A stretch of 58,494 nt of DNA from Vibrio owensii CAIM 1854 = LMG 25443 (GCF_000817815.1 NZ_JPRD01000001.1:1-58494), one strand, 5' to 3'; positions 1-10,180 are shown, numbered from the stretch's first letter. The notes: generated from the sequence alone by a model not told the origin. Made by a program: numbers and translations.

Positions 1-2
1 AG

Positions 3-79
3 TGGCGCGTCCTGGAGGATTCGAACCTCCGACCGCCTGGTTCGTAGCCAGGTACTCTATCCAGCTGAGCTAAGGACGC
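3..79 (-). tRNA. tRNA-Arg (anticodon ACG), copy 1
   Basis: The reverse strand folds as a 77-nt tRNA. It has a 7-bp acceptor stem (GCGTCCT paired with AGGACGC), discriminator G and an encoded CCA. The anticodon loop CTACGAA has anticodon ACG, which A34-to-I editing lets read CGU, CGC and CGA. It appears identical to the copy at 286-362. It lies 85 nt from the preceding tRNA-Ser, and that spacer holds a U8 hairpin and a CRP-like palindrome, so this gene may have its own promoter. The array may continue beyond the left edge. Confidence 0.97.
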
Positions 80-101
80 GCAGATCTTCTTGCTAGGAAG
101 T

Positions 102-117
102 TGTGAAGTAAATCACA
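102..117. promoter_or_regulatory. CRP-like palindrome between tRNA genes
   Basis: The sequence TGTGA-AGTAAA-TCACA has both half-sites of the CRP consensus with the exact 6-bp spacer, and the flanks are also favourable (AGT before, TTC after). Its centre is about 30 bp upstream of the mature 5' end of the leftward tRNA-Arg at 3-79. I do not see a convincing -10/-35 pair with it, so function is unproven. Confidence 0.45.
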
Positions 118-134
118 TTCATTTCTTACGAAAC

Positions 135-154
135 AAAAAAAAGGCCGTCGGGCC
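135..154 (-). terminator. Terminator-like GC hairpin with U8 between tRNA genes
   Basis: On the reverse strand GGCC-CGAC-GGCC is followed by eight T residues, directly after tRNA-Ser copy 1. The stem is only 4 bp but all G-C. It could end, partly or wholly, the transcript from the promoter at 501-528 before tRNA-Arg copy 1. Confidence 0.45.
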
Positions 155-164
155 AGTCAATGAA

Positions 165-256
165 TGGCGGTGAAGGAGGGATTCGAACCCTCGATACGGG
201 ATAAACCGTATACTCCCTTAGCAGGGGAGCGCCTTCAGCCTCTCGGCCACCTCACC
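165..256 (-). tRNA. tRNA-Ser (anticodon GCT), copy 1
   Basis: The reverse strand encodes a 92-nt class II tRNA with a long variable arm and an encoded CCA. The anticodon loop CTGCTAA gives anticodon GCT, reading AGC and AGU. It appears identical to the copy at 394-485 and belongs to a Ser-Arg pair duplicated in tandem. Confidence 0.97.
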
Positions 257-285
257 GTTTTCATTGTTATATCTCAGAAGAGATA

Positions 286-362
286 TGGCGCGTCCTGGAG
301 GATTCGAACCTCCGACCGCCTGGTTCGTAGCCAGGTACTCTATCCAGCTGAGCTAAGGACGC
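286..362 (-). tRNA. tRNA-Arg (anticodon ACG), copy 2
   Basis: This 77-nt reverse-strand tRNA has the same sequence as the copy at 3-79, with anticodon ACG and an encoded CCA. It sits 31 nt downstream of tRNA-Ser copy 2 and 29 nt upstream of tRNA-Ser copy 1, which fits one precursor transcript. Confidence 0.97.
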
Positions 363-393
363 ACTTTTTGTTGATAAATCAACGTTGCAAGAA

Positions 394-485
394 TGGCGGT
401 GAAGGAGGGATTCGAACCCTCGATACGGGATAAACCGTATACTCCCTTAGCAGGGGAGCGCCTTCAGCCTCTCGGCCACCTCACC
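394..485 (-). tRNA. tRNA-Ser (anticodon GCT), copy 2
   Basis: This 92-nt class II tRNA on the reverse strand has anticodon GCT and an encoded CCA. It is the first gene of the visible array; a strong promoter lies immediately upstream at 501-528. Confidence 0.97.
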
Positions 486-500
486 GTCTTGCGGAGGCAC

Positions 501-528
501 ATATTACGTTTTACCGAAAATATGTCAA
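501..528 (-). promoter_or_regulatory. Strong sigma-70 promoter of the tRNA array
   Basis: On the reverse strand a perfect -35 TTGACA (523-528) and a -10 TAATAT (501-506) are separated by 16 bp. A GC-rich discriminator (GTGCCTCCGC) follows. GC-rich discriminators are typical of stringently controlled stable-RNA promoters, so ppGpp/DksA repression is an inference. Confidence 0.8.
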
Positions 529-665
529 ACACTTTCTTTGAAAAAAACGCAAAAATCGCTTAACCGATGCGGATTTAATCAAAGTGATTATTAAACAAAC
601 TTTATCACTCTATTATGATGAAAAAAAGAGAGTCTTCCCTTAAAAAATGACATTTTTTCGAAACT

Positions 666-695
666 AAAAAGGCTAGCCATTCGGCTAGCCTTTTT
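666..695 (-). terminator. Rho-independent terminator after csrA
   Basis: A perfect stem of GGCTAGCC (671-678 and 683-690) with a 4-nt loop is extended by A/T pairs and flanked by A and T runs. It lies downstream of the csrA stop codon and could work in either direction. Confidence 0.85.
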
Positions 696-727
696 CATTC
701 AAACTAAGCTCTGTAAACAGGAGCGGC

Positions 728-925
728 TTAGTAGTTACCTGAAGCAACGTTACCGTTGCCTTTTTCAGCTTGAATGCGCATGTAGATTTCTTCACGGTGA
801 ACAGAAACCTCTTTCGGAGCGTTAACGCCGATACGTACTTGGTTACCTTTAACACCTAGTACAGTTACAGTCACTTCATCACCAATCATAAGTGTTTCGC
901 CTACGCGGCGAGTCAAAATTAGCAT
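728..925 (-). CDS. csrA: Carbon storage regulator CsrA
   Basis: This 65-residue protein has the full CsrA sequence: the start [10 protein letters not shown], the central beta strands, and the RNA-binding segment VSVHREEIY with the conserved arginine near residue 44. CsrA is a homodimer that binds GGA motifs in mRNA leaders and controls translation and stability; in vibrios it acts in the VarS/VarA-Csr circuit for carbon flow, motility and quorum sensing. Its upstream kinase BarA/VarS is encoded at 24935-27733. A Shine-Dalgarno AAGGAGC precedes the ATG. The gene follows lysC with a candidate promoter in the gap and ends in a strong terminator. The order alaS-lysC-csrA is also known from Pseudomonas. 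Confidence 0.98.
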   Translation of the reverse strand: MLILTRRVGETLMIGDEVTVTVLGVKGNQVRIGVNAPKEVSVHREEIYMRIQAEKGNGNVASGNY

Positions 926-969
926 TCTTTGCTCCTTGAGTAATCTCTAAATTTTCTTGCTACAAAGCT

Positions 970-999
970 ATTATCCAACAAAAGTTATATTTTCGTAAA
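970..999 (-). promoter_or_regulatory. Candidate promoter of csrA
   Basis: On the reverse strand TTTACG (994-999) and GATAAT (970-975) are separated by 18 bp, about 45 bp upstream of the csrA start. The -10 matches well and the -35 moderately. CsrA genes usually have several promoters, so others are likely. Confidence 0.4.
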
Positions 1000-1017
1000 C
1001 TACCTTGTTACCGAAAA

Positions 1018-2205
1018 TTAGCCCAAAAAGGCATGTTTTTGCTGAATGTTTAATACTTCACTAGATGTAACGTAAGCATTATGAAGAATGTTTGCTGCTG
1101 CATCCACACTCTCAGGTGGTAAGACTAGCATCATAGTGAGTGCATTCGTTGAGCAGAAATTGATCGCAATATCTTGCTGTGCCAACAATTCACAGGCATG
1201 GTCAACCATTCCATTGGCTTCTAGCCCCACAGCGGTCAACAGGCTTACTACTTCACTATTACGGATTTTATCGCTGAACACCAGATCCAACTTGGCACAT
1301 GCATCTTGTTTTATCATGATACCTGTTCGTTCTGTTTCCTCGATCACATTCCAAATGTCGATACCTAACATCTGACATTGCTTTGTAACGCTAGGCAAAT
1401 GTTCGTCGTCAACTTCAATAATGGCAAGGTCACGTTGAATGGCTAGACCAGAGACGGCTTTTGAGCCTGACTCCCCTTTCACCAAACTGCCTTCATTCAG
1501 CTCAAATGTCGAAAGCACGCGCAGTGGGACATTATTCTTCCATGCATACTGCACAGAAGGTAGATGTAACACTTTCGCTCCACGGCTCGCCATCGCTTCC
1601 ATTGAAGGAAAATCGATAACCGCCATCTTTTGAGCGTTTTTCACTACACGTGGATCACAAGTATATATACCATCAACGTCGGTAAAGATTTGACACTCAT
1701 CCGCGCATAATGCGCCAGCCAGTGTCACTGCGCTCGTATCTGAGCCACCTCGACCTAATGTGGTGATATCCCCATTTTCATTCACACCTTGGAAGCCAGC
1801 TACGATGACGATTTGGTCTTGTTCAAGCAAATCCATAATCGTAGATGTATCAATGTGTTTAATCGTCGCGTCATTGTGTTGATTGTCCGTCACAATGTTC
1901 GCTTGTGCTCCGGTAAGTGAGCGCGCTGCATAACCCAATTTATTCAGAGTCATCGCCAGCAGTGCCATCGACACTTGCTCACCAGCAGAGAGCAAAACAT
2001 CAAGTTCTCGAGCCGTTGGAACGCTATCTACTTGCTTAGCGAGATCCATTAGTCGATTTGTTTCGCCTGACATTGCAGACACAACAACGACAACTTGATT
2101 ACCATCATTTTTCGCCTTAATGATGTGTTCAGCTACCTGGTGGATTCTTTCAATTGAACCCACTGAGGTTCCGCCAAACTTTTGCACGATAAGGGGCTTT
2201 TTCAC
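1018..2205 (-). CDS. lysC: Aspartate kinase, monofunctional
   Basis: The enzyme phosphorylates aspartate, the first step to lysine, threonine, methionine and diaminopimelate. The 395-residue protein begins with the kinase motif KFGGTSVG and carries the aspartokinase signature FTDVDGIYTCDPR near residue 175. The C-terminal third looks like tandem ACT domains, the usual site of feedback inhibition. No homoserine dehydrogenase domain is attached, so it is not ThrA- or MetL-like. The position between alaS and csrA, and the length near 400 residues, match the single aspartokinase found there in Pseudomonas and vibrios. The effector (lysine or lysine plus threonine) cannot be read from the sequence. 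The name lysC follows this family and is not an orthologue claim for E. coli LysC. Confidence 0.93.
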   Translation of the reverse strand: MKKPLIVQKFGGTSVGSIERIHQVAEHIIKAKNDGNQVVVVVSAMSGETNRLMDLAKQVDSVPTARELDVLLSAGEQVSMALLAMTLNKLGYAARSLTGAQANIVTDNQHNDATIKHIDTSTIMDLLEQDQIVIVAGFQGVNENGDITTLGRGGSDTSAVTLAGALCADECQIFTDVDGIYTCDPRVVKNAQKMAVIDFPSMEAMASRGAKVLHLPSVQYAWKNNVPLRVLSTFELNEGSLVKGESGSKAVSGLAIQRDLAIIEVDDEHLPSVTKQCQMLGIDIWNVIEETERTGIMIKQDACAKLDLVFSDKIRNSEVVSLLTAVGLEANGMVDHACELLAQQDIAINFCSTNALTMMLVLPPESVDAAANILHNAYVTSSEVLNIQQKHAFLG

Positions 2206-2265
2206 CAGTCTTCACCTTCCCAAGACCAAAGTCTCATTAGGACCACTCATACTCCATTGAGATAA

Positions 2266-2271
2266 ATTATA
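2266..2271 (-). promoter_or_regulatory. Candidate -10 element upstream of lysC
   Basis: A perfect TATAAT occurs on the reverse strand 61 bp upstream of the lysC start. No good -35 is seen at 16-18 bp, so the promoter assignment is tentative. It lies beyond the alaS terminator, so lysC needs its own promoter. Confidence 0.4.
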
Positions 2272-2354
2272 TAAGCGGTAGTTACAACAAAAACCAAGCA
2301 GCGTAAATGACCTGGTTAAAATACGGTCAATTAAACCACTTGGTTACCATAAAA

Positions 2355-2392
2355 AAATTACGCTCAATCAAAGAAGCTTGATTGAGCGTAAT
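2355..2392 (-). terminator. Rho-independent terminator after alaS
   Basis: A 16-bp perfect inverted repeat (2355-2370 with 2377-2392) has a 6-nt loop, and on the reverse strand is followed by a T run. It lies 16 bp beyond the alaS stop and separates alaS from lysC. Confidence 0.85.
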
Positions 2393-2408
2393 TCATTATT
2401 TTAAAAGC

Positions 2409-4991
2409 TTATAGGCGTTCTTCTAGCCAAGGCTGTACTGACTGAATCGCCGCAGGCAGCGCGGCAACATCAGTACCACCCGCTTGCGCCATGTCAGGAC
2501 GACCACCGCCTTTACCGCCAACTTGCTCAGCAACCATCTTAACTAGGTCACCTGCTTTCACTTTACCGATAAGGTCTTTGGTTACGCCTGCAATCAGACC
2601 GATCTTGTCATCGTTCACGTTAGCAAGAAGGATTACGCCGCTACCTACTTGGTTCTTGATGTCATCAACCATAGTACGTAGGTTCTTGTTATCTGCGCCT
2701 TCTAGAGCAGCGATCAGTACTTTAGTACCGTTGATGTCCTGAACTTTACCCATGATGTTTGCGCTTTCTGCCGCAGCCATCTTGTCTTTCAGTTTCTGGA
2801 TTTCTTTCTCTAGAGATTTTGCTTTCTGCGCTGATTCAGCCAGTTTCTCTTCGTACTTAGCCGCTTGAGCTTCGATTGCGTCTAGCGCACCTTCACCCGT
2901 TACCGCTTCGATACGACGGATACCTGCTGCGATACCACCTTCAGATATGATCTTGAATAGACCGATATCACCTGTGTTTGAAGCGTGAATACCACCACAA
3001 AGTTCAGTAGAGAAGTCGCCCATAGACAGTACGCGTACTTCGTCGTCGTACTTCTCGCCAAATAGAGCCATTGCGCCTTTCTTCTTAGCAGACTCAATGT
3101 CCATCACGTTGGTTTCAATCGTATGGTTACGACGAATTTGCGCGTTAACTAGACGCTCAACTTCTTTCAGTTCAGCTGCAGTTACTGCTTCTAGGTGTGA
3201 GAAGTCGAAACGTAGGCTGTCAGCTTTCACTAGAGAGCCTTTCTGCGTTACGTGCTCACCAAGAACTTGGCGAAGAGCTGCGTGTAGTAAGTGCGTTGCT
3301 GAGTGGTTTAGAGAGATAGCTGCGCGACGCTCTGCATCTACGATAGTTGCTACTTCGTCGCCTTTCGCTAGAACGCCTTCTGCCATTACACCGTGGTGTG
3401 CGATTGCGTTACCTAGCTTTTGAGTGTCTTCAACACGGAATACACCAGCTTCAGTACGGATTTCACCAGCGTCACCACATTGACCGCCTGACTCTGCGTA
3501 GAATGGTGTTTCACCAAGTACGATGATTGCTTTGTCGCCTGCAGATAGAGATTCTACTTCGTTGCCTTCAACGAACATCGCCGCTACAGAGCTAGAGCCT
3601 TTAGTACCTGTGTAACCACAGAATTCTGTTTGCGTATCAACTTTGATTGCTGCGTTGTAGTCAGTACCGAAGTTACCAGCTTCACGCGCACGTTGACGCT
3701 GCTCTTCCATCGCTTTCTCGAAACCTTCTTCGTCGATAGCGAACTCACGCTCACGTGCAACGTCGTTAGTTAAGTCAGCTGGGAAGCCGTAAGTATCGTA
3801 AAGTTTAAATACGGTTTCGCCGTCTAGTACTTTACCGTCTAGGTTATCTAGTGCTTCGTTTAGAATCGCCATACCGCGCTCAAGTGTACGACCGAAGTTT
3901 TCTTCTTCGATACGCAGTACTTTTTCAACCACAGCTTGTTGACGCTTCAGCTCTTCACCAGCCGTGCCCATGATTTCCGCTAGTACACCAACCAGTTTGT
4001 GGAAGAATGCACCTTGTGCGCCCAGCTTGTTACCGTGACGAACTGCACGACGGATGATACGACGTAGAACGTAACCGCGGCCTTCGTTTGAAGGCATAAC
4101 GCCATCAACGATCAGGAATGAACATGAACGGATGTGGTCAGCGATAACGCGTAGCGATTGGTTTGATAGATCTTCGTAGCCAATCACTTCAGCAGCAGCT
4201 TTGATAAGAGCTTGGAATACATCGATTTCGTAGTTTGAGTGAACGCCTTGCATGATTGCAGAGATACGCTCGATACCCATACCAGTATCTACCGATGGTT
4301 TTGGTAGCGGTTCCATAGTGCCGTCTGCGTGACGGTTGAACTGCATGAATACGTTGTTCCAGATCTCGATGAAACGGTCACCATCTTCTTCAGGTGTGCC
4401 AGGACGGCCACCCCAGATGTGCTCACCGTGATCGTAGAAGATTTCAGTACATGGGCCACAAGGACCCGTGTCACCCATTTGCCAGAAGTTATCTGACTCG
4501 TATGGTTTACCACCTTTCTTGTCGCCGATGCGAATAATGCGGTCTGCTGGAACACCTACTTTTTGGTTCCAGATATCGAATGCTTCGTCGTCTGTCTCGT
4601 AAACGGTTACAAGTAGACGGTCTGCTGGCAGCTTAAGGGTTACTGTTAGGAATTCCCAAGCGAACGCGATAGCGTCTTCTTTGAAGTAATCGCCAAAGCT
4701 GAAGTTACCTAGCATTTCAAAGAATGTGTGGTGACGAGCAGTGAAGCCAACGTTTTCCAGGTCGTTGTGTTTACCACCAGCACGTACACAACGTTGAGCC
4801 GTAGTCGCTCGAGTGTAGGCTCGTTTTTCTAAGCCTAAGAAACAATCTTTAAATTGGTTCATACCCGCGTTTGTGAACAGCAGGGTTGGGTCGTTATGTG
4901 GAACTAACGATGAACTTTCTACGATTTGGTGTCCTTTGCTCTCAAAGAACTTGAGGAACGCGTTACGAACCTCATCAGTGCTCATGTACAT
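2409..4991 (-). CDS. alaS: Alanyl-tRNA synthetase
   Basis: The enzyme charges tRNA-Ala with alanine and edits mischarged serine or glycine. The 860-residue length is normal. The N-terminal class II catalytic core includes the segment [11 protein letters not shown]. The editing domain carries the zinc ligands [11 protein letters not shown] and, later, CGGIH. The C-terminal coiled coil ends in the glycine-rich C-Ala domain ([15 protein letters not shown]). Two ATG codons lie close together at the start; the first is used because the Shine-Dalgarno AGGAAG sits 6 nt before it. Downstream is a strong terminator; upstream is recX, with a 142-bp gap that should hold the promoter. Confidence 0.98.
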   Translation of the reverse strand: MYMSTDEVRNAFLKFFESKGHQIVESSSLVPHNDPTLLFTNAGMNQFKDCFLGLEKRAYTRATTAQRCVRAGGKHNDLENVGFTARHHTFFEMLGNFSFGDYFKEDAIAFAWEFLTVTLKLPADRLLVTVYETDDEAFDIWNQKVGVPADRIIRIGDKKGGKPYESDNFWQMGDTGPCGPCTEIFYDHGEHIWGGRPGTPEEDGDRFIEIWNNVFMQFNRHADGTMEPLPKPSVDTGMGIERISAIMQGVHSNYEIDVFQALIKAAAEVIGYEDLSNQSLRVIADHIRSCSFLIVDGVMPSNEGRGYVLRRIIRRAVRHGNKLGAQGAFFHKLVGVLAEIMGTAGEELKRQQAVVEKVLRIEEENFGRTLERGMAILNEALDNLDGKVLDGETVFKLYDTYGFPADLTNDVAREREFAIDEEGFEKAMEEQRQRAREAGNFGTDYNAAIKVDTQTEFCGYTGTKGSSSVAAMFVEGNEVESLSAGDKAIIVLGETPFYAESGGQCGDAGEIRTEAGVFRVEDTQKLGNAIAHHGVMAEGVLAKGDEVATIVDAERRAAISLNHSATHLLHAALRQVLGEHVTQKGSLVKADSLRFDFSHLEAVTAAELKEVERLVNAQIRRNHTIETNVMDIESAKKKGAMALFGEKYDDEVRVLSMGDFSTELCGGIHASNTGDIGLFKIISEGGIAAGIRRIEAVTGEGALDAIEAQAAKYEEKLAESAQKAKSLEKEIQKLKDKMAAAESANIMGKVQDINGTKVLIAALEGADNKNLRTMVDDIKNQVGSGVILLANVNDDKIGLIAGVTKDLIGKVKAGDLVKMVAEQVGGKGGGRPDMAQAGGTDVAALPAAIQSVQPWLEERL

Positions 4992-5133
4992 GCAGCTCTT
5001 CCTGAAAATAGTCGAGTTAGAATTTTGCCGTATTGTAGATCATGCAATCAGCTACGACTAGTTTTCTTGCGGAAAAGAGGCATTAGAAGAAAAAATTTGA
5101 AGCAAAACAAAAAACAGTGCGAACGAATGACCG

Positions 5134-5601
5134 TTAATCTTCGTCCTCAAAGCTCAGCGCGTAGCTGATTTGGTCAAAACTGTAGCCACGATATTGCAGA
5201 AATCGCACCTGTTTAGCGTACTCTTTCTGGTCTTTGGCTTTTATTCCTTTGAATTTCTTCTCAGCAGCCATTCTTGCCAGTTCAAACCAATCTTGGGGCT
5301 CTTCTGCCATCGCCATATCAATGATGGATTCTGCCACACGCTTTTGATTCAATTCTTGACGAATACGGCGCTCACCGTGACCTTTGTAAACATGTTGGCG
5401 CACTTGGCTTTTGGCATAACGCAGGTCATCTAAATAGTTGTGGTCGAGACAAAAATTAATGGCCGCTTCGATGTCTGCCTCTTCATACCCTTTTAGAGCC
5501 AGCTTTTGGTATAACTCGTATTGCCCATGGTCTCGACGGCTCAATAATTGGATAGCCGCTTCTTTGCTAGATAGAGTCGGTGCTTGACGCTTTTGGTACA
5601 T
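5134..5601 (-). CDS. recX: Regulatory protein RecX
   Basis: RecX binds RecA filaments and limits their extension, restraining recombination and the SOS coprotease. The 155-residue protein has the three-helix repeats of the family, with recognisable pieces such as [12 protein letters not shown] near residue 20, [15 protein letters not shown] near residue 54 and [12 protein letters not shown] near the C-terminus. It lies directly downstream of recA on the same strand. As in E. coli it is probably made by readthrough of the recA terminator, because no separate promoter or LexA box is evident in the gap. Confidence 0.95.
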   Translation of the reverse strand: MYQKRQAPTLSSKEAAIQLLSRRDHGQYELYQKLALKGYEEADIEAAINFCLDHNYLDDLRYAKSQVRQHVYKGHGERRIRQELNQKRVAESIIDMAMAEEPQDWFELARMAAEKKFKGIKAKDQKEYAKQVRFLQYRGYSFDQISYALSFEDED

Positions 5602-5756
5602 GATGATCCTAAAACTGTTTTTGCTGTACAGGCTTTATAACAATCGCAGTAAATAACCGCTCACTCTAGCTTACCAATGCGCTAGTTCTGATCGCTTGCC
5701 TACCCTAATTGATATTAACCTAGCCTTTGTTTTTTGATTTTGATTTCAGCAGATAC

Positions 5757-5785
5757 AACAAAGCCCCGCATAGCAGGGCTTTGTT
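5757..5785 (-). terminator. recA terminator, probably leaky into recX
   Basis: The arms AACAAAGCCC (5757-5766) and GGGCTTTGTT (5776-5785) form a 10-bp stem 22 bp beyond the recA stop. The T run on the reverse strand is weak, which fits partial readthrough into recX. Confidence 0.7.
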
Positions 5786-5806
5786 CAATATGATTCAATC
5801 AGAAGA

Positions 5807-6850
5807 TTAAAACTCTTCTTCTTGCTCTGATTTTTCACCCGATTCTGGTGCTTCAGGTAGTGCTGGTGAAAGTAGCATTTCACGCAGTCTAGCATCGATA
5901 GTTTTACCGATTTCTGGGTTTTCGCGTAGGTAGTTACAAGCGTTTGCTTTACCTTGGCCGATCTTGTCGCCTTGGTAGCTGTACCATGCACCCGCTTTTT
6001 CAACTAGCTTGTGCTTCACGCCTAGGTCAATCAGTTCGCCTTCGCGGTTGAAACCTTGGCCGTACATGATTTGCGTGTTTGCTTCTTTAAACGGTGCAGC
6101 AATCTTGTTCTTAACAACTTTGATGCGCGTTTCGTTACCTACTACTTCGTCACCTTCTTTGATTGCGCCAGTACGACGGATATCTAGACGAACAGAAGCG
6201 TAGAACTTAAGTGCGTTACCACCAGTCGTTGTTTCTGGGTTACCGAACATCACACCAATCTTCATACGGATTTGGTTGATGAAGATACACATACAGTTAG
6301 ATTGCTTTAGGTTACCCGTTAGCTTACGCATCGCTTGAGAAAGCATACGTGCTTGAAGACCCATGTGGCTGTCGCCCATTTCGCCTTCAATTTCTGCTTT
6401 TGGTGTTAGTGCTGCAACTGAGTCGACTACCATAACGTCAATCGCACCAGAGCGTGCAAGTGCGTCACAGATTTCTAGCGCTTGCTCACCAGTGTCTGGC
6501 TGAGAAACCAATAGTGCATCGATATCAACGCCAAGTTTCTTTGCGTATACAGGATCTAGAGCGTGCTCTGCATCGATAAACGCACAAGTTTTGCCTTCGC
6601 GTTGCGCAGCAGCAATAAGTTCAAGAGTTAGCGTTGTTTTACCTGAAGATTCTGGACCGTAGATTTCTACGATACGACCCATTGGTAGACCACCAGCACC
6701 CAAAGCGATATCAAGAGAAAGAGAACCCGTTGAGATGGTTTCTACGTCCATTGCGCGGTTATCACCAAGGCGCATGATAGAGCCTTTACCGAATTGCTTT
6801 TCAATTTGACCTAGCGCAGCGGCGAGCGCTTTCTGTTTGTTCTCGTCCAT
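5807..6850 (-). CDS. recA: Recombinase RecA
   Basis: RecA coats single-stranded DNA, drives strand exchange, and activates LexA self-cleavage. The chosen start gives 347 residues beginning [10 protein letters not shown], the standard vibrio form, with Shine-Dalgarno GGAGAAAG just upstream; an in-frame ATG seven codons earlier is possible but not needed. The Walker A motif GPESSGKT is at residues 65-72, the Walker B region is near [14 protein letters not shown], and the acidic tail ends EQEEEF. A LexA box overlaps the promoter (6937-6964), so the gene is under SOS control. recX follows on the same transcript. Confidence 0.99.
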   Translation of the reverse strand: MDENKQKALAAALGQIEKQFGKGSIMRLGDNRAMDVETISTGSLSLDIALGAGGLPMGRIVEIYGPESSGKTTLTLELIAAAQREGKTCAFIDAEHALDPVYAKKLGVDIDALLVSQPDTGEQALEICDALARSGAIDVMVVDSVAALTPKAEIEGEMGDSHMGLQARMLSQAMRKLTGNLKQSNCMCIFINQIRMKIGVMFGNPETTTGGNALKFYASVRLDIRRTGAIKEGDEVVGNETRIKVVKNKIAAPFKEANTQIMYGQGFNREGELIDLGVKHKLVEKAGAWYSYQGDKIGQGKANACNYLRENPEIGKTIDARLREMLLSPALPEAPESGEKSEQEEEF

Positions 6851-6936
6851 TACTTTCTCCGATTTATTCATCTTCTTTGGGCGACGAATAGTAATTCATT
6901 TTTCTTAAGCAGAAGAACTGCTCAGCAATGAAAGTT

Positions 6937-6964
6937 ATTATACTGTTGATTCATACAGTGTCTA
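6937..6964 (-). promoter_or_regulatory. recA promoter with LexA (SOS) box
   Basis: On the reverse strand TAGACA (6959-6964) and a perfect TATAAT (6937-6942) are spaced 16 bp. The interval 6941-6960 reads TACTGTTGATTCATACAGTG, which has CTG and CAG separated by exactly 10 bp as in the enterobacterial/vibrio LexA consensus. LexA bound here would cover the whole spacer. Confidence 0.92.
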
Positions 6965-7050
6965 TACCTGTATGAAAAAAATTTGGCTGACCTAAAGCTG
7001 TGATTTGCTCTAGCCCTTATCAACGCTGGGCTAAGACAATTTCACAAATT

Positions 7051-7533
7051 CTAAATCAGATGTTGATGCAATTGAGTCAGTGCATGCTCGACCGCTTTTT
7101 TGCGAACTTCTGCACGGTCACCAGTAAAATTCATGGTTTCTACTTGCTGCCAATTTTGATTATCAGCAAAAGCAAAGCAGACCGTTCCGACAGGTTTCTC
7201 TTCACTGCCTCCTCCCGGACCAGCAATACCACTGATGGATACGCCGATGGTCGCGTTGGAGTTTTTAATTGCCCCCTGCACCATTTCAATCACAACAGGC
7301 TCACTCACTGCACCGTGCGCTTCTAACGTTGAAGCTTGTACACCAAGCATCTCCATTTTGGCTTCATTACTGTAAGTAACGAACGCGCGATCAAACCACG
7401 CAGAACTACCAGCAATGTCAGTAATAGCGGTTGCGACACCACCACCCGTGCATGATTCTGCGGTGGTTAAAACATGTCCATGCTTAGCCAATAATGCGCC
7501 TAGATCGGCACTCAATTTTGTTGCTCTTTCCAT
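7051..7533 (-). CDS. pncC: Nicotinamide-nucleotide amidase PncC (CinA C-terminal family)
   Basis: PncC deamidates NMN to nicotinate mononucleotide in pyridine nucleotide recycling. The 160-residue protein consists of the CinA C-terminal domain alone, with the hallmark [10 protein letters not shown] near residue 24 and [20 protein letters not shown] near residue 100. E. coli pncC (ygaD) is also immediately upstream of recA. I chose the ATG at 7533; a TTG two codons upstream has a better-placed AAGGG and is possible. mutS diverges from it with under 90 bp between them. Confidence 0.93.
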   Translation of the reverse strand: MERATKLSADLGALLAKHGHVLTTAESCTGGGVATAITDIAGSSAWFDRAFVTYSNEAKMEMLGVQASTLEAHGAVSEPVVIEMVQGAIKNSNATIGVSISGIAGPGGGSEEKPVGTVCFAFADNQNWQQVETMNFTGDRAEVRKKAVEHALTQLHQHLI

Positions 7534-7618
7534 AGCCAAAAATGCCCTTTGTCTCTTTTTACTTGATAGGGATTCACGTATCCTAAGCCGCTACGGAAAT
7601 AAACAAAAGTACTTACCT

Positions 7619-10180
7619 GTGAAAGCTGAACAAAAACATACTCCGATGATGCAGCAATATCTCAAGCTAAAGGCTGAGAACCCAGAAATCTTGCTGTTCT
7701 ATCGCATGGGCGACTTCTACGAACTCTTCTACGACGATGCAAAACGTGCATCTCAATTGTTAGATATCTCGTTGACCAAACGCGGTGCATCGGCAGGTGA
7801 ACCAATTCCTATGGCTGGCGTCCCATTCCACGCTGTTGAAGGTTATCTGGCTAAACTTGTTCAACTAGGTGAGTCTGTTGCAATCTGTGAACAGATTGGC
7901 GACCCAGCGACAAGCAAAGGTCCGGTTGAACGTAAAGTAGTGCGTATCGTCACTCCAGGCACGGTGACCGACGAAGCACTGTTGTCTGAGCGTATCGACA
8001 ACCTGATTGCAGCGATTTACCAACACAATGGTAAGTTCGGTTACGCGACATTGGATGTGACTTCGGGTCGTTTCCAGCTAGTCGAGCCAGAAACCGAAGA
8101 AGCAATGGCTGCTGAGTTGCAGCGCACGGCACCCCGCGAATTACTCTTCCCTGAAGATTTTGAAGCAGTTCACCTCATGTCTAGCCGCAACGGCAACCGT
8201 CGTCGCCCAGTCTGGGAATTTGAACTAGATACCGCTAAGCAGCAGTTGAACCAACAATTTGGTACGCGCGATTTGGTGGGTTTTGGTGTTGAGCACGCTT
8301 CACTGGGCCTGTGTGCTGCGGGTTGTTTGATTCAGTACGTGAAAGATACTCAGCGTACTGCCTTACCGCACATTCGTTCATTGACGTTTGATCGCCAAGA
8401 TCACTCGGTCATTCTTGATGCGGCTACACGTCGTAACTTAGAGCTGACGCAAAACCTATCAGGCGGCACTGATAACACGCTAGCTGAAGTGCTCGATCAC
8501 TGTGCGACCCCAATGGGCAGCCGTATGCTGAAACGTTGGTTGCATCAGCCAATGCGCTGTGTCGATACTCTCAACAACCGTCTTGATGCGATTGGTGAAA
8601 TCAAAGACCAAAGCTTGTTTACCGACATTCAACCGATCTTCAAACAGATTGGTGATATTGAACGTATCCTTGCTCGTTTGGCGCTTCGCTCGGCACGTCC
8701 GCGCGATATGGCTCGCTTACGTCATGCGATGCAGCAGTTGCCAGAGTTGGAAGCCGTCACTTCTTCTCTAGCTCACCCATACCTTAAAAAGCTGGCTCAA
8801 TTTGCTGCGCCAATGGATGAGGTATGTGACTTACTTGAGCGCGCAATCAAAGAAAACCCACCTGTGGTGATTCGCGAGGGTGGCGTGATTGCAGAAGGCT
8901 ACAATGCGGAACTTGATGAATGGCGCAAGCTTGCAGACGGCGCAACCGAGTATCTTGAAAAGCTCGAAGCAGACGAACGTGAACGTCATGGTATCGACAC
9001 TCTAAAAGTTGGCTACAACGCTGTACACGGTTTCTTCATTCAGGTTAGTCGTGGTCAAAGCCATTTGGTTCCACCACACTATGTACGTCGCCAAACGCTG
9101 AAAAACGCAGAACGCTACATCATTCCTGAGTTGAAAGAGCACGAAGACAAGGTACTAAACTCTAAGTCAAAAGCGCTAGCTGTTGAGAAAAAACTGTGGG
9201 AAGAGCTGTTTGATTTGTTGATGCCAAACCTTGAGAAGATGCAAAACCTTGCTTCGGCGATTTCTCAGTTGGACGTACTACAAAACCTAGCCGAGCGTGC
9301 AGATTCACTTGATTACTGTCGCCCAACATTGGACAAAGAAGCAGGCATTAGCATTCAAGCAGGTCGTCACCCTGTCGTGGAGCAAGTGACAAGCGAACCA
9401 TTTATCGCGAACCCTATTGAGCTAAGCTCAAACCGTAAGATGCTGATCATCACCGGTCCAAACATGGGCGGTAAATCGACCTATATGCGCCAGACTGCGT
9501 TGATTGCTTTGATGGCTCACATTGGTTCATACGTACCTGCAGAATCAGCTCATATCGGTTCTTTGGATCGCATCTTTACCCGTATCGGTGCATCTGATGA
9601 TTTGGCATCTGGCCGTTCAACCTTCATGGTAGAAATGACTGAAACAGCCAACATCCTTCACAACGCGACCAAGAACAGCTTGGTACTAATGGATGAAATC
9701 GGTCGCGGTACCAGTACTTACGATGGTCTGTCTTTAGCATGGGCAAGTGCAGAATGGCTTGCAACTCAGATTGGGGCAATGACGCTATTCGCAACGCACT
9801 ACTTCGAACTGACTGAGCTGCCAAACTTACTGCCAAATCTAGCCAACGTTCACCTTGATGCGGTAGAACACGGTGACAGCATTGCTTTTATGCACGCGGT
9901 ACAAGAAGGCGCGGCAAGCAAGTCTTATGGTTTAGCGGTTGCTGGTCTAGCGGGCGTTCCAAAACCAGTCATCAAGAATGCGCGTCACAAACTGTCACAG
10001 CTTGAGCAATTAGGTCAAGGAACTGACTCACCTCGTCCGAATACTGTTGATGTGGCAAACCAACTTAGTCTGATCCCAGAACCAAGCGATGTTGAACAAG
10101 CATTGTCGAACATCGATCCTGACGATCTAACACCGCGTCAGGCACTGGAAGAGCTATATCGCTTGAAGAAGATGCTCTAG
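7619..10180 (+). CDS. mutS: DNA mismatch repair protein MutS
   Basis: MutS recognises mispairs and recruits MutL. The frame is open far upstream, across the antisense of pncC, but homology begins at the GTG at 7619, giving 853 residues starting [10 protein letters not shown] (read as Met). The mismatch-contacting Phe-x-Glu is in GDFYELF near residue 35, and the ATPase has Walker [10 protein letters not shown], Walker [17 protein letters not shown] and the [10 protein letters not shown] segment. The C-terminal beta-clamp/tetramer region is present, so the gene is intact. The GTG has no strong Shine-Dalgarno; an ATG pair about eight codons on is an unlikely alternative because it would clip the conserved N-terminus. 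It converges on rpoS with a shared terminator. Confidence 0.97.
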   Translation: MKAEQKHTPMMQQYLKLKAENPEILLFYRMGDFYELFYDDAKRASQLLDISLTKRGASAGEPIPMAGVPFHAVEGYLAKLVQLGESVAICEQIGDPATSKGPVERKVVRIVTPGTVTDEALLSERIDNLIAAIYQHNGKFGYATLDVTSGRFQLVEPETEEAMAAELQRTAPRELLFPEDFEAVHLMSSRNGNRRRPVWEFELDTAKQQLNQQFGTRDLVGFGVEHASLGLCAAGCLIQYVKDTQRTALPHIRSLTFDRQDHSVILDAATRRNLELTQNLSGGTDNTLAEVLDHCATPMGSRMLKRWLHQPMRCVDTLNNRLDAIGEIKDQSLFTDIQPIFKQIGDIERILARLALRSARPRDMARLRHAMQQLPELEAVTSSLAHPYLKKLAQFAAPMDEVCDLLERAIKENPPVVIREGGVIAEGYNAELDEWRKLADGATEYLEKLEADERERHGIDTLKVGYNAVHGFFIQVSRGQSHLVPPHYVRRQTLKNAERYIIPELKEHEDKVLNSKSKALAVEKKLWEELFDLLMPNLEKMQNLASAISQLDVLQNLAERADSLDYCRPTLDKEAGISIQAGRHPVVEQVTSEPFIANPIELSSNRKMLIITGPNMGGKSTYMRQTALIALMAHIGSYVPAESAHIGSLDRIFTRIGASDDLASGRSTFMVEMTETANILHNATKNSLVLMDEIGRGTSTYDGLSLAWASAEWLATQIGAMTLFATHYFELTELPNLLPNLANVHLDAVEHGDSIAFMHAVQEGAASKSYGLAVAGLAGVPKPVIKNARHKLSQLEQLGQGTDSPRPNTVDVANQLSLIPEPSDVEQALSNIDPDDLTPRQALEELYRLKKML

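Noticed and set aside
5613..5640. A LexA-like CTG...CAG pair upstream of recX
   Set aside because: The spacing is 11 bp, not the 10 bp of the LexA consensus, so I did not call an SOS box.
7415..7618. N-terminal extension of mutS by 68 codons
   Set aside because: The extension is antisense to pncC and not homologous to MutS, which begins at the GTG at 7619.
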